Source of the DNA: an uncultured Clostridia bacterium
Lineage (GTDB): Bacteria > Bacillota > Clostridia > Oscillospirales > Ruminococcaceae
Direction: 5' to 3'
DNA: 21,757 nucleotides
Assembly (NCBI GenBank): GCA_947624425.1
Contig: CANQKG010000006.1
Location: forward strand, 1 to 21,757
The position numbers and the translations under genes were made by a program. The notes below the pieces were generated by a model, which saw nothing but the letters and a program-made list of their open reading frames with translations, was not told the origin of the DNA and ran no database searches. Below are positions 8,802-15,922 of this stretch, in pieces. How positions within the stretch are numbered: position 1 is the first letter of the stretch; every line of letters begins with the position of its first letter.

Positions 8802-9683
8802 CTAATCCTTCATACCGGAGGACGCCATCGTCTGGAGGATCTGGCTCTGTGACAGGATAAACACGGCAATCGGGACGATCAGCATAACCAGCGTGACCGC
8901 CGCGCCGGCGCCCGCACGGGAGATACCGCCGAGCATGACCTGGCTCATCGCGTAGGAAAGCGTTTTCTTCTGCTCACTGAAGATATACACGCCGCCGGTC
9001 GCCGCCCACAGCGCCTGGATTTGGAAGATGATCAGGGTCAGCCACGCAGGCTTGACGTTCGGCATCACAATGGTCCAGAAGGTTCGCATTTCACTCGAGC
9101 CGTCGATCTTGGCCGCTTCCAGCAGGGAATCGGGGATCGAGGACATGAACTGCTTCATCAGGTAAACGCCCATCGAGCCGCCCCACGCGGGAATGATGAT
9201 CGCCCAGTAGGTGTCCACCCACCCCAGCTTTGTCATGATGATGAAGGTCGGGATCTGAGTAACGGCGGTGGTGAACAACAGGGTCGTCCGTACCAGCTTG
9301 AAGAAGCCGTCCCGTCCGGGGAATACCCGTTTCTCCAGCACATACGCCGCCATCGAGGCGAAGACCAGCTGGCCGGCGATACCTGCTACCGTAATAAAGA
9401 TGGTGTTGAACAGGTAACGGGAGAACGGCACCCATGAATCGGAAAGCAGAACCACCAGATCCTTGAAATTGCCGGTCGTCGGGTTCCGTACGATGATATC
9501 GGGCGGATACTTATAGATCTCATCCAAAGGTTTAAACGCGTTACAGACTACATAGACCAGCGGGATCACCATGATAAATCCGACCAACAGCAGGAACAGG
9601 ATGTTCATGATGTCGCCGCCCAGCGAGTGGGTCGCACGAAGGCCGACGCGGGCCGTGCGCTTTGTTCCGGATTTTGCTGCCAT
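8802..9683 (-). CDS. Carbohydrate ABC transporter permease, MalG type
   Basis: A 293-residue permease of the second importer module. After a basic cytoplasmic start, helices begin at about residue 27 (MNILFLLLVGFIMVIPLVYVV, split here as two halves of one helix), with further helices to the C-terminus. The EAA loop is at about residues 189-211 (EAAKIDGSSEMRTFWTIVMP). The start ATG has a near-perfect site AAGGAGGT with 8 bases spacing. It is 13 bases downstream of the MalF-type partner at 9697-10626 and its stop lies about 34 bases before the start of the Yip1-domain gene. Substrate not determinable. Confidence 0.92.
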   Translation of the reverse strand: MAAKSGTKRTARVGLRATHSLGGDIMNILFLLLVGFIMVIPLVYVVCNAFKPLDEIYKYPPDIIVRNPTTGNFKDLVVLLSDSWVPFSRYLFNTIFITVAGIAGQLVFASMAAYVLEKRVFPGRDGFFKLVRTTLLFTTAVTQIPTFIIMTKLGWVDTYWAIIIPAWGGSMGVYLMKQFMSSIPDSLLEAAKIDGSSEMRTFWTIVMPNVKPAWLTLIIFQIQALWAATGGVYIFSEQKKTLSYAMSQVMLGGISRAGAGAAVTLVMLIVPIAVFILSQSQILQTMASSGMKD

Positions 9684-9696
9684 AGCGTCTACCTCC

Positions 9697-10626
9697 TTAT
9701 CTTCCGACCTTGCTCAAGATCCGCTGAATCAGCTCATTGAGCAGGAACATACTTAAGAACAGAACCGTTGCAATACCGCAGGCATAACCCATATCGAAAC
9801 GAACTGTACCGTAGTCGGTCAGGTGGTTCAAAATGGTGTGCGCGGCGTAATCGGTCGAGGGGTTACCGCAAAGCTGAACGGTGATGTCACCGACCGAGAA
9901 GGTCGAGGTGATGGTCATGACCGCACCGAACATCAGCTGCGGACGCATGGCGGGCAAGGTGATGAACCACAGCTCCTGCCAACGGTTGTGGATACCGTCT
10001 ATGTATCCGGCCTCGTAGTGCGATTTATCGATCACCTGGAAGCCTGCGACGAAGGACAGGAAGCCTGCGCCCAGCGACATCCACAACTGCACGATGATAA
10101 CCACCGTCAGCATATACTTGGTGTCTGTCAGCCATTGGATCGGTGCATCCAGCAATCCGAGGTTCATCAGGTTCGCGTTCAGCCAGCCGTAGGAGTCGCC
10201 CGCGAAGATGATGGTGAAGATGGTGTACGCGGCGCCCGACAGAGACGGCGCGTAGAAGACAACGACCATGATCGCTCTCAGCCAGGGCTTTAACTCGTTG
10301 ATCATCCATGCGAAGAAGAAGCACATGATGTAACCGAGCGGGCCGCAGATGATCGCGATGATCAAGGTGTTCTTGATCGCGGTTAGGAAGATATCGTCAT
10401 TCAAGAACAGGTTGATGTAATTCTGGAACCCGACGAACTGCGCCGGCTGCAGAATATTAAAGTAGGTAAAACTGAAGTAAATGGAAATCAGAACCGGCGA
10501 TAAGATGAACAGGACGAAACAAATGGCAAACGGCAGCAGGAATGCGTATGCGCTCCAGTTGTTCCTGATCTGCTTCATCGTATAGCGGAAATCCTTTTTC
10601 CTGGACAAATCCGGGGTTTGTGCCAT
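9697..10626 (-). CDS. Carbohydrate ABC transporter permease, MalF type
   Basis: A 309-residue permease with about six membrane helices starting at about residue 26. The EAA loop at about residues 205-226 reads YEAGYIDGIHNRWQELW, a slightly divergent form (E-A-G rather than E-A-A) that is common in this family. Ribosome site AAAGGTGG lies 7-10 bases ahead of the ATG. It follows the large binding protein (10697-13660) after a 70-base gap that contains a GC-rich stem-loop, and together with 8802-9683 forms the membrane channel for that binding protein. Confidence 0.92.
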   Translation of the reverse strand: MAQTPDLSRKKDFRYTMKQIRNNWSAYAFLLPFAICFVLFILSPVLISIYFSFTYFNILQPAQFVGFQNYINLFLNDDIFLTAIKNTLIIAIICGPLGYIMCFFFAWMINELKPWLRAIMVVVFYAPSLSGAAYTIFTIIFAGDSYGWLNANLMNLGLLDAPIQWLTDTKYMLTVVIIVQLWMSLGAGFLSFVAGFQVIDKSHYEAGYIDGIHNRWQELWFITLPAMRPQLMFGAVMTITSTFSVGDITVQLCGNPSTDYAAHTILNHLTDYGTVRFDMGYACGIATVLFLSMFLLNELIQRILSKVGR

Positions 10627-10660
10627 GAAGCCTCCACCTTTCTCTTATTCATTCCCGGCC

Positions 10661-10679
10661 GGGCGGCTTGCCGCCGCCC
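10661..10679. promoter_or_regulatory. GC-rich intercistronic stem-loop without a U-tract
   Basis: Seven-base arms (GGGCGGC and GCCGCCC) enclose a 5-base loop, between the binding-protein stop and the first permease start. On the transcribed (minus) strand there is no T-run after it, so it is not a classic terminator. Such hairpins after binding-protein genes can stabilise the upstream message and lower downstream expression; that role here is inference. Confidence 0.45.
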
Positions 10680-10696
10680 AGACCCAAAATGAACGA

Positions 10697-13660
10697 TTAT
10701 TCTTCAACATCGAGACCGAACTCTTTCCGCTTCGAGGTCAGCTCTTCATTGATGGTGTAAACATAATCGAAGAGCGTCTCCTTCGCGTCATCCTTGGAGA
10801 TGACCACGCGGCGGAATGCGTTGTTCACATTACGCGGCATATAGTAGGAACCGGGAACCTGCGGAATACCTCTGCCCCATGCCATCTGCTGAGACAGGAT
10901 CTCGTACATTTCGGAATTCCACGGAATCTGCTCAAACGCCTCCAGGTTCGCCGTTGCATAACGGGCGGAAGCACCCATCACGCTTTCCAGCTCCACGCCG
11001 TAGTTGTACTGCGCGTCGGCGGAGGTCCACCACTTGGCAAACTCCCATGCCTCCTGCTGCGACTTGGACGCATTCATAATCACGGTATCAACGCCCGAGA
11101 TCGGGGTGGAACGGTCGATCGAGCCGTCCGCCTTCTTGGTGCCGGGCAGCAGGGTGAAGCCCCACAGACCGCTGATTTCAGGCGCCGAAACGACCAGCGT
11201 ATTGTAGTTGCTGAAGTCGGCGACCACCAGCGGGTACTCACCGGTACGGAAACGGGTCTTAAAGTCGTAAGTTTGCGGCAGCTCGTAGTTTAAGAACATA
11301 TTCGTCCACTGCCGGAAAGCACTCAGCGCGATCTCGGTGTCCAAAGCGGAGGACTTACCGTTGTCGTGGTAAACCTCGCCGCCCGACTGGAGGAGCATCG
11401 CATAGTAGGCGTCCACGCCCTGCTGGGGAAGCAGTGTGGTGGAAACCGGGAGTGCAAAGCTCATGTTATTCTTGAGCAGCAGCGGGATGACGGCAATGAC
11501 CTCGTCCCAGGTCTGCGGGATCCCGATCCCGAGATCCGCCAGCACGTCGCTGCGGTAGAACAGCACGTTGAACAGCTGCGTTTCGGGAAGCGCGTAAACG
11601 CCGTCCTGATATTTTAACTGGGTCATACGCTCGGGGAGGAACCGCGAAGCGATCTCCTCATAATCCGGGAACTGGGTCAGATCGACCGCAGCGTCACGAA
11701 CCGCGAAGTTGACCGGCTCTGCATCGGGCTGCTGGAGCGATACGTCGGGGCCGATGCCTGCGACCGTTGCCGGAAGCAGGGAGGCCTGCGCGACCAGCTC
11801 CATGGTAACGCCGATATAGGGATGGGTCGGGATAAAGGAGGTATCGACCATCTTACGGATGATCTGCACCTGGTCACGACCGGTCGGCACCCAGACCTTC
11901 AGCGTGGTCTGTGCCTGAGACGAATCGGTGGAAGAACCGATGCTGTTGTAATCGTTGAAGAAGGATGCGAAGAACTGGTTGATCTCATAGCCGAACTGCT
12001 TGAAGAAGCCCGCTTTTGCGGCCGGCAGATCCTTGATCTGTCTTTCGTCCGAAACCAACGCCAGATAGTCGATCTCCAGCGGCTGGGAGGCCACGTCGGT
12101 CAGCCAGGTGCCGAGGTTACCGATATTGGTCTTGAAGTAATCCAGCTCACTCGGCACGTCGTTGTAGTGATTGTACATCTTGTTGAGCTGTACGATCACG
12201 GTGTTGAGCGTCGCATCGTTCTTGCCCTTACCGCTGTACTCAATAAACCAATCCCGGATCTCCTCCAGCTGAACGGCCAGCGGGCCGATGCTGTCGATCG
12301 CGGCCTTGGTCTCGGGGATAGAGCCCAGCGCGTAATTCTGCATGCTGTCCGGCTCGGAGCCGGTGACCTTCATGATGGTGGTATAGATGTTGTTCAGCTC
12401 GACCAGGATATCCTGCACCTTGCTGATACGGGTCGCCATATCGCCGAGGCTTGCCTCCATGGTGATGGAGTGGGTACCCTTGGTCAGATAGAACTCAAAT
12501 ACTGTGTCGCCGTTCCCCAGCGGTTCGATCCGCCAGTTGTTGTCGAACGGGAACTGGTAATGCGCCAGCTCGGCACAGGGAACCTCGCCGTCGATCTTGA
12601 TCATACGGCTGGAGGTGACGCCGCGGGCGGTGTTCTGCCGCTCCTTCACATAGAGGGAGTAGAGGCCGTCCGCCGGGATTTCAACCTCCCAGGTCAGATA
12701 CTGCTGTGCGCCCGCCCAGCTGGAACCGCCGACCGTGTTGAGCTTCTGAAGGTTCCGCTCATACGGCAGGGTGGTCGGAGTGGTACGGTCGGTACGGGGA
12801 TAAAGCACGGGGTCGGATTTGTAAGCGGCGTCCTCGCCCTGGATGATGATATTCTCCGCATTGGCGGGGCCGTATTTCGCATTCTGCGCCGCGACCTCGT
12901 CGTAGGTCGGATAGACCGGAGCATGGCAGAACGTCATGCTGCCGATGACCAGCGGCTCACTGACCGACGTCAGGCGAACGGTATTGACGCCCGCGTTCAA
13001 GTTGACCAGCATGGCGTCGAGAATATAGCCCTGCTGATCGCGGAAATAACCGCTCTGCCACCGCTTTACCTCCACCTGGGACGGACGGATGTCGTTCCCC
13101 TTGGTGTCGGTCCGGTAGGCATAGGTGCCGTCGGCCTTTTTATCCATATCGTTGACGTCGTTTTCATAGATCCGGCGGAAGGTGATCTGCCGCATCTCTG
13201 CGTGCTGCATTTCGCCGTTGATGTAGAACTCACGCTCTACTGCGGAACCACGGCTGTTTTCTGCAACAAAGTCCATCTTGACGGCATATAAGCCGGCTTC
13301 GGGAACCGTGATCGTGAACTCCACATATCCGGTTTCGTCGGTGTAAAGACTGGTGCCGGGTCGATCCAGATAATCCGTGATCAACCGATGATTGCCCTCT
13401 GCGCCGGTAAAGGCGGTGATATCCACCGGAACCTCCGCGTCGGGCTGCGGCGTGTCCGCATGAGCTGCCAGAAATTCATTATATGTAGTCAGATCCGACA
13501 GCGCAGCGTCCTGTGACAAGTCAACGGTGGGAACAGCTTCCGCAGCAGCGGCCTGCGCGCCCCCATCCGCTCCTTCCGCAGCAGACACACCAAACCCGTA
13601 TGTGCCGAACATACTGATTGTCAGCGCCACACAGGTCAAGATCGTCAAAGCTCTTTTCAT
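10697..13660 (-). CDS. Large solute-binding protein with N-terminal carbohydrate-binding-like domains
   Basis: A 987-residue exported protein. The signal peptide runs to about residue 28 (cleavage near VSA-AE); I see no convincing lipobox. Residues about 80-245 and 270-405 look like two beta-sandwich modules of the CBM6/CBM35 kind, each with a 'P-x-A-G-L-Y-x-V/L' strand and an IDGE or INGE turn. A helical linker (about 410-570) follows, then a family-1-type solute-binding domain from about residue 585 (TLKVWVPTGRD, LFYRSDVLADLG, TWDEVI, ADFSNYN) to the end. The ATG at 13660 is chosen because GAGGTGA lies 8 bases upstream; a GTG at 13672 would overlap that site. It heads the operon behind a consensus promoter. 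At roughly twice the usual length, it may bind a polymer as well as an oligosaccharide. Confidence 0.85.
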   Translation of the reverse strand: MKRALTILTCVALTISMFGTYGFGVSAAEGADGGAQAAAAEAVPTVDLSQDAALSDLTTYNEFLAAHADTPQPDAEVPVDITAFTGAEGNHRLITDYLDRPGTSLYTDETGYVEFTITVPEAGLYAVKMDFVAENSRGSAVEREFYINGEMQHAEMRQITFRRIYENDVNDMDKKADGTYAYRTDTKGNDIRPSQVEVKRWQSGYFRDQQGYILDAMLVNLNAGVNTVRLTSVSEPLVIGSMTFCHAPVYPTYDEVAAQNAKYGPANAENIIIQGEDAAYKSDPVLYPRTDRTTPTTLPYERNLQKLNTVGGSSWAGAQQYLTWEVEIPADGLYSLYVKERQNTARGVTSSRMIKIDGEVPCAELAHYQFPFDNNWRIEPLGNGDTVFEFYLTKGTHSITMEASLGDMATRISKVQDILVELNNIYTTIMKVTGSEPDSMQNYALGSIPETKAAIDSIGPLAVQLEEIRDWFIEYSGKGKNDATLNTVIVQLNKMYNHYNDVPSELDYFKTNIGNLGTWLTDVASQPLEIDYLALVSDERQIKDLPAAKAGFFKQFGYEINQFFASFFNDYNSIGSSTDSSQAQTTLKVWVPTGRDQVQIIRKMVDTSFIPTHPYIGVTMELVAQASLLPATVAGIGPDVSLQQPDAEPVNFAVRDAAVDLTQFPDYEEIASRFLPERMTQLKYQDGVYALPETQLFNVLFYRSDVLADLGIGIPQTWDEVIAVIPLLLKNNMSFALPVSTTLLPQQGVDAYYAMLLQSGGEVYHDNGKSSALDTEIALSAFRQWTNMFLNYELPQTYDFKTRFRTGEYPLVVADFSNYNTLVVSAPEISGLWGFTLLPGTKKADGSIDRSTPISGVDTVIMNASKSQQEAWEFAKWWTSADAQYNYGVELESVMGASARYATANLEAFEQIPWNSEMYEILSQQMAWGRGIPQVPGSYYMPRNVNNAFRRVVISKDDAKETLFDYVYTINEELTSKRKEFGLDVEE

Positions 13661-13738
13661 GTCAGCAGTCACCTCAACTTACTTTTTCGTCAAAATGCAA
13701 GACGCCCCTTGTCCGTATCGCCGTTTTCCCCGTTTTTT

Positions 13739-13758
13739 CCGGCAGTCACCTCTGCCGG
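13739..13758. promoter_or_regulatory. 5'-leader hairpin presenting a copy of the ribosome-site sequence
   Basis: On the minus strand CCGGCAG and CTGCCGG form a 7-base stem with the loop AGGTGA. The 11-mer GAGGTGACTGC in this hairpin (13742-13752) recurs at the true ribosome site of the large binding protein (13665-13675). It lies inside the roughly 135-base leader predicted from the promoter at 13801-13829. Function unknown. Confidence 0.35.
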
Positions 13759-13800
13759 GCGGCAAATAAAGACAGAAAGACATCATACTTCATTTTCTAC

Positions 13801-13829
13801 ATTATAGCCTATTCTATTTCCATTGTCAA
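13801..13829 (-). promoter_or_regulatory. Exact-consensus sigma-A promoter of the importer operon
   Basis: On the minus strand TTGACA (13824-13829) and TATAAT (13801-13806) are separated by exactly 17 bases, matching the consensus at all twelve positions. It drives the large binding protein starting at 13660 and, with no internal terminator seen, probably the genes through 582. A promoter this strong would normally need repression or leader control to be regulated. Confidence 0.85.
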
Positions 13830-13964
13830 ACAAATTTTATACTTTTTTCTTGAATTCGTAAAAAACCGGTCGTAATTTTTATGCTATTTGTTCAAAAACG
13901 AGCCGGCAAATTCTGCCGTTTCCGACAGAAAGCACCAGATATTGCGGCGATTTTGTCAGAAGCC

Positions 13965-13976
13965 CCTATATATAGG
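13965..13976. promoter_or_regulatory. Perfect 12-base palindrome in the divergent region (candidate operator)
   Basis: CCTATATATAGG is its own reverse complement. It lies between the two divergent promoters, about 76 bases upstream of the sulfatase -35 box and about 136 bases upstream of the -35 box of the importer operon. It could be a regulator site or chance; AT-rich alternation makes chance palindromes easier. Confidence 0.25.
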
Positions 13977-14051
13977 AAAGCCGGCGTTTTGACGGAAATT
14001 ATGAACAATTCGGTAACAAAATCATACGGCGCCGCGCCGCGCCGAAACGGC

Positions 14052-14080
14052 TTGCAATCGGGAAAGTTTACATATATAAT
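14052..14080 (+). promoter_or_regulatory. Sigma-A promoter of the sulfatase gene
   Basis: TTGCAA (14052-14057), a 17-base spacer and a perfect TATAAT (14075-14080) precede the sulfatase start at 14106. The expected leader is only about 20 bases and consists mostly of the ribosome site. Confidence 0.8.
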
Positions 14081-14105
14081 AGTAGAAAAGAAGGAGGGGA
14101 TCGCA

Positions 14106-15548
14106 ATGCGACCGAATATCCTGCTGATCATGACCGATCAGATGCGGGGCGACTGTATGTCCTGCGCCGGTCACCCCGATGTGAAAACGCCCTATCTGGA
14201 CACGCTGGCAAGCGAGGGCGTGCGTTTTTCCCATGCTTATTCCTCCTGCCCGAGCTGTATTCCAGCGCGGGCGGCGCTGATGACCGGCATGAGCCAGGAA
14301 AAGCACGGACGGGTCGGCTACAAAGACGGCGTGCCCTGGCGGTACCCCCATACGCTGGCGGGAGAGCTTTCCAAAGCGGGCTATCACACCGAGTGCGTCG
14401 GCAAGATGCACACCCACCCGCTGCGCAACAGCCTGGGCTTTCATCATGTGAAGCTCCACGACGGGTACCTGCATTATTACAGAAGCGGCTCGACCCCCAG
14501 CTATGAGCAGCAGAGGGTCGCCGACGATTATAATTATGAGATGAAAAGCCGGCTCGGCATCCACCGGGATCTGACCGAGCAGGGGGTGGAGTGCAACTCG
14601 TGGGTGGTAAACCCGTGGCAGTTTGACATTTCGCTTCACCCGACCCACTGGGTCACCGACGGCTGTATCGACTTTCTCCGCCGCCGCGACCGGGAACAGC
14701 CCTTTTTCCTGATGGCGTCCTACCTGCGTCCCCATCCGCCCTTTGATCCGCCCGAGAAGTATCTGAACTACTATCTGGGTCGGGATTTGACGCCTCCTGC
14801 GGTGGGCGACTGGGAGGAAGCGCTCGGCTTTTTGCCGAACGGGCAGCGGTACGACAGCACGAACGCGCCCGCCGATCCCGAGCTGCGCCGGATCGCCATG
14901 GCGGGCTATTACGCCTGCGTCAGCCATCTGGATCACGAGATCGGGCGGCTGATGATGGCGATGAACGATGAGGACGCGCTGGCAAACACGGTGATCCTCT
15001 TCCTCTCCGATCACGGCGAGCTGCTGTTTGACCACAACCTGTTTAGAAAGTCGATGCCCTATGAGGGCGCCGCCCACATCCCCTGCATCATCAAGGCGCC
15101 GGGCGTCAAGCCGGGCGTGTCGGAAGAGGTGGCGGAGCTGCGGGATATCATGCCGACCCTATTGGAGCTGGCAGGCGCGCCGATCCCCGATACGGTGGAC
15201 GGAAAATCGCTCCTCCCCACGATGAGAGAGGGCAAACCGCTTCGCCCTTATCTCCACGGCGAACACGCCATCGGAGCGCGCACCAACCACTTCATCGTCA
15301 CCAAGGAGATGAAATACGCCTGGTACTCCCAGACGGGAAAAGAGCAGCTGTTCGATCTGAAAAACGACCCGACAGAGCTGCACGACCTGTCAAACGATCC
15401 CGCTTACGCCGAAACGCTTTTTGCGCTGCGGGAAGACCTGATCCGGGAACTGACCGGCCGGGAGGAGGGCATGGTGGAAAACGGCAAGCTGGTTGTCGGG
15501 CGCCCTTACCGCCCGCTGCTGCACTCGGCAGGCTTTGATCTTTCATGA
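14106..15548 (+). CDS. Formylglycine-dependent sulfatase, probably cytoplasmic
   Basis: A 480-residue hydrolase of the sulfatase/alkaline-phosphatase superfamily that removes sulfate ester groups. The N-terminus NILLIMTDQMRGD supplies the first metal ligands (Asp11, Gln12). The sulfatase signature is C-x-P-x-R (Cys51-Ile-Pro-Ala-Arg55, then AALMTG); Cys51 would be oxidised to formylglycine by a separate maturase, not encoded here. FLSDHGE (Asp302, His303) gives further metal ligands. The ATG at 14106 has AAGGAGGGG upstream and follows the promoter closely. There is no signal peptide, so it should act inside the cell, on substrate imported by a transporter such as the one encoded divergently. 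The exact substrate (sulfated sugar, aryl or choline ester) cannot be decided. A terminator follows at 15552. Confidence 0.9.
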   Translation: MRPNILLIMTDQMRGDCMSCAGHPDVKTPYLDTLASEGVRFSHAYSSCPSCIPARAALMTGMSQEKHGRVGYKDGVPWRYPHTLAGELSKAGYHTECVGKMHTHPLRNSLGFHHVKLHDGYLHYYRSGSTPSYEQQRVADDYNYEMKSRLGIHRDLTEQGVECNSWVVNPWQFDISLHPTHWVTDGCIDFLRRRDREQPFFLMASYLRPHPPFDPPEKYLNYYLGRDLTPPAVGDWEEALGFLPNGQRYDSTNAPADPELRRIAMAGYYACVSHLDHEIGRLMMAMNDEDALANTVILFLSDHGELLFDHNLFRKSMPYEGAAHIPCIIKAPGVKPGVSEEVAELRDIMPTLLELAGAPIPDTVDGKSLLPTMREGKPLRPYLHGEHAIGARTNHFIVTKEMKYAWYSQTGKEQLFDLKNDPTELHDLSNDPAYAETLFALREDLIRELTGREEGMVENGKLVVGRPYRPLLHSAGFDLS

Positions 15549-15551
15549 TCC

Positions 15552-15594
15552 GCAGGCGGCTCCCCGCATAAAGCCGGAGCCGCCCGCTTTTTTT
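15552..15594 (+). terminator. Intrinsic terminator after the sulfatase
   Basis: Arms GGCGGCTCC (15555-15563) and GGAGCCGCC (15576-15584), extended by outer GC pairs with one mismatch, enclose a 12-base loop and are followed by seven T (15588-15594). Confidence 0.88.
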
Positions 15595-15608
15595 CTTTCC
15601 GAAAATCC

Positions 15609-15637
15609 TTGACATTTTCCGGCAACTGTGCTAGAGT
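15609..15637 (+). promoter_or_regulatory. Promoter of the tRNA-Arg gene
   Basis: TTGACA (15609-15614) and TAGAGT (15632-15637) are 17 bases apart, with a TG one base before the -10 element that would give an extended -10. The tRNA starts 25 bases downstream. Confidence 0.7.
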
Positions 15638-15661
15638 ATAAAAGCACGCAAAAAGTGCGTT

Positions 15662-15738
15662 GCGCTGCTAGCTCAGCTGGATAGAGTGCTTGACTACGAA
15701 TCAAGAGGTCAGGGGTTCGAGTCCCTTGCAGCGCGCCA
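15662..15738 (+). tRNA. tRNA-Arg(ACG)
   Basis: A complete 77-base cloverleaf with encoded CCA. The acceptor arms GCGCTGC (15662-15668) and GCAGCGC (15728-15734) pair fully, and the discriminator base is G. The anticodon stem CTTGA/TCAAG encloses the loop CTACGAA, giving anticodon ACG, which reads CGU and, when the first base is deaminated to inosine, CGC and CGA. The T-loop TTCGAGT is standard. It has its own promoter and terminator, so it is a single-gene unit. Confidence 0.97.
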
Positions 15739-15739
15739 G

Positions 15740-15780
15740 AAAGCCGCGGAAGTCCTAAGACTTCCGCGGCTTTGTTTTTT
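15740..15780 (+). terminator. Intrinsic terminator after the tRNA
   Basis: A perfect 15-base stem (15740-15754 with 15759-15773) with a CTAA loop, ending in TTTGTTTTTT. It starts two bases after the tRNA CCA end. Confidence 0.93.
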
Positions 15781-15792
15781 AGAAGGTCAGCC

Positions 15793-15820
15793 TTGACAAC
15801 CGCCGCAAATTTGATATAGT
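15793..15820 (+). promoter_or_regulatory. Promoter of the small hydrophobic reading frame
   Basis: TTGACA (15793-15798) and TATAGT (15815-15820) are 16 bases apart; TAGTAT at 18 bases is an alternative -10. It lies after the tRNA terminator, so it must drive the small frame at 15843-15914. The predicted message would begin almost at the Shine-Dalgarno sequence. Confidence 0.7.
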
Positions 15821-15842
15821 ATATAGCAAGGAGGTGTTCCCC

Positions 15843-15914
15843 TTGATAACACTGTTAAGTATTATCATTTTCCCCTTTGCGCTCCTCGCCGAACTGATGA
15901 AGCTCAACAAATAG
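15843..15914 (+). CDS. Small hydrophobic peptide, 23 residues, TTG start
   Basis: I do not recognise this gene. A strong ribosome site AAGGAGG (15828-15834) stands 8 bases before a TTG start. The frame encodes a nearly uninterrupted hydrophobic segment (ITLLSIIIFPFALLAEL) and a short basic tail (MKLNK), the shape of a single membrane helix with a positive cytoplasmic end. A GTG at 15834 is in frame but overlaps the ribosome site. A promoter lies directly upstream and a terminator 8 bases after the stop, so this is a complete transcription unit built around a tiny frame. Possibilities include a small membrane regulator or a type I toxin-like peptide; I see no obvious antisense RNA promoter opposite it. 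The gene call rests on the signals, not on homology. Confidence 0.6.
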   Translation: MITLLSIIIFPFALLAELMKLNK

Positions 15915-15922
15915 AAAACAAA

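Larger units (their letters stand above)
13661..14105. other. Divergent intergenic region
   Basis: This 445-base gap holds two back-to-back promoters (13801-13829 minus, 14052-14080 plus), a leader hairpin (13739-13758) and a perfect 12-base palindrome CCTATATATAGG (13965-13976). The part at 13780-13880 is AT-rich. The plus-strand frame remains open from 13881 into the sulfatase, but most of that stretch lies upstream of the promoter and I see no ribosome site for an earlier start. No gene is supported here. Confidence 0.7.

Noticed and set aside
11822..13291. Plus-strand open frame of about 490 codons opposite the large binding protein
   Set aside because: The composition is that of an antisense shadow and no motif or start signal supports it.
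582..13660. Search for an ABC ATPase, integrase, transposase or CRISPR array in the importer region
   Set aside because: No LSGGQ/Walker A pair, recombinase motif, terminal inverted repeats or spaced repeats were found; the only clear Walker A in the window is in RecA.
13739..13758. Leader hairpin read as an intrinsic terminator or attenuator
   Set aside because: No T-run follows on the transcribed minus strand (it is followed by A residues), so termination there is not supported.
14031..14048. GCGCCG repeat run near the sulfatase promoter
   Set aside because: Short, low-complexity GC run; no evidence that it is a binding site.
13881..14105. In-frame upstream extension of the sulfatase (75 codons)
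   Set aside because: Most of it lies upstream of the TTGCAA/TATAAT promoter, lacks a ribosome site, and family members begin at the N-I-L-L-I-M-T-D-Q strand.
14022..15077. Minus-strand open frame opposite the sulfatase
   Set aside because: The sulfatase has a promoter, ribosome site and catalytic motifs; the antisense frame has none.
15844..15867. Inverted repeat TGATAA...TTATCA around the start of the small frame
   Set aside because: Only six AT-rich pairs with a 12-base loop; too weak to claim as a regulatory hairpin.
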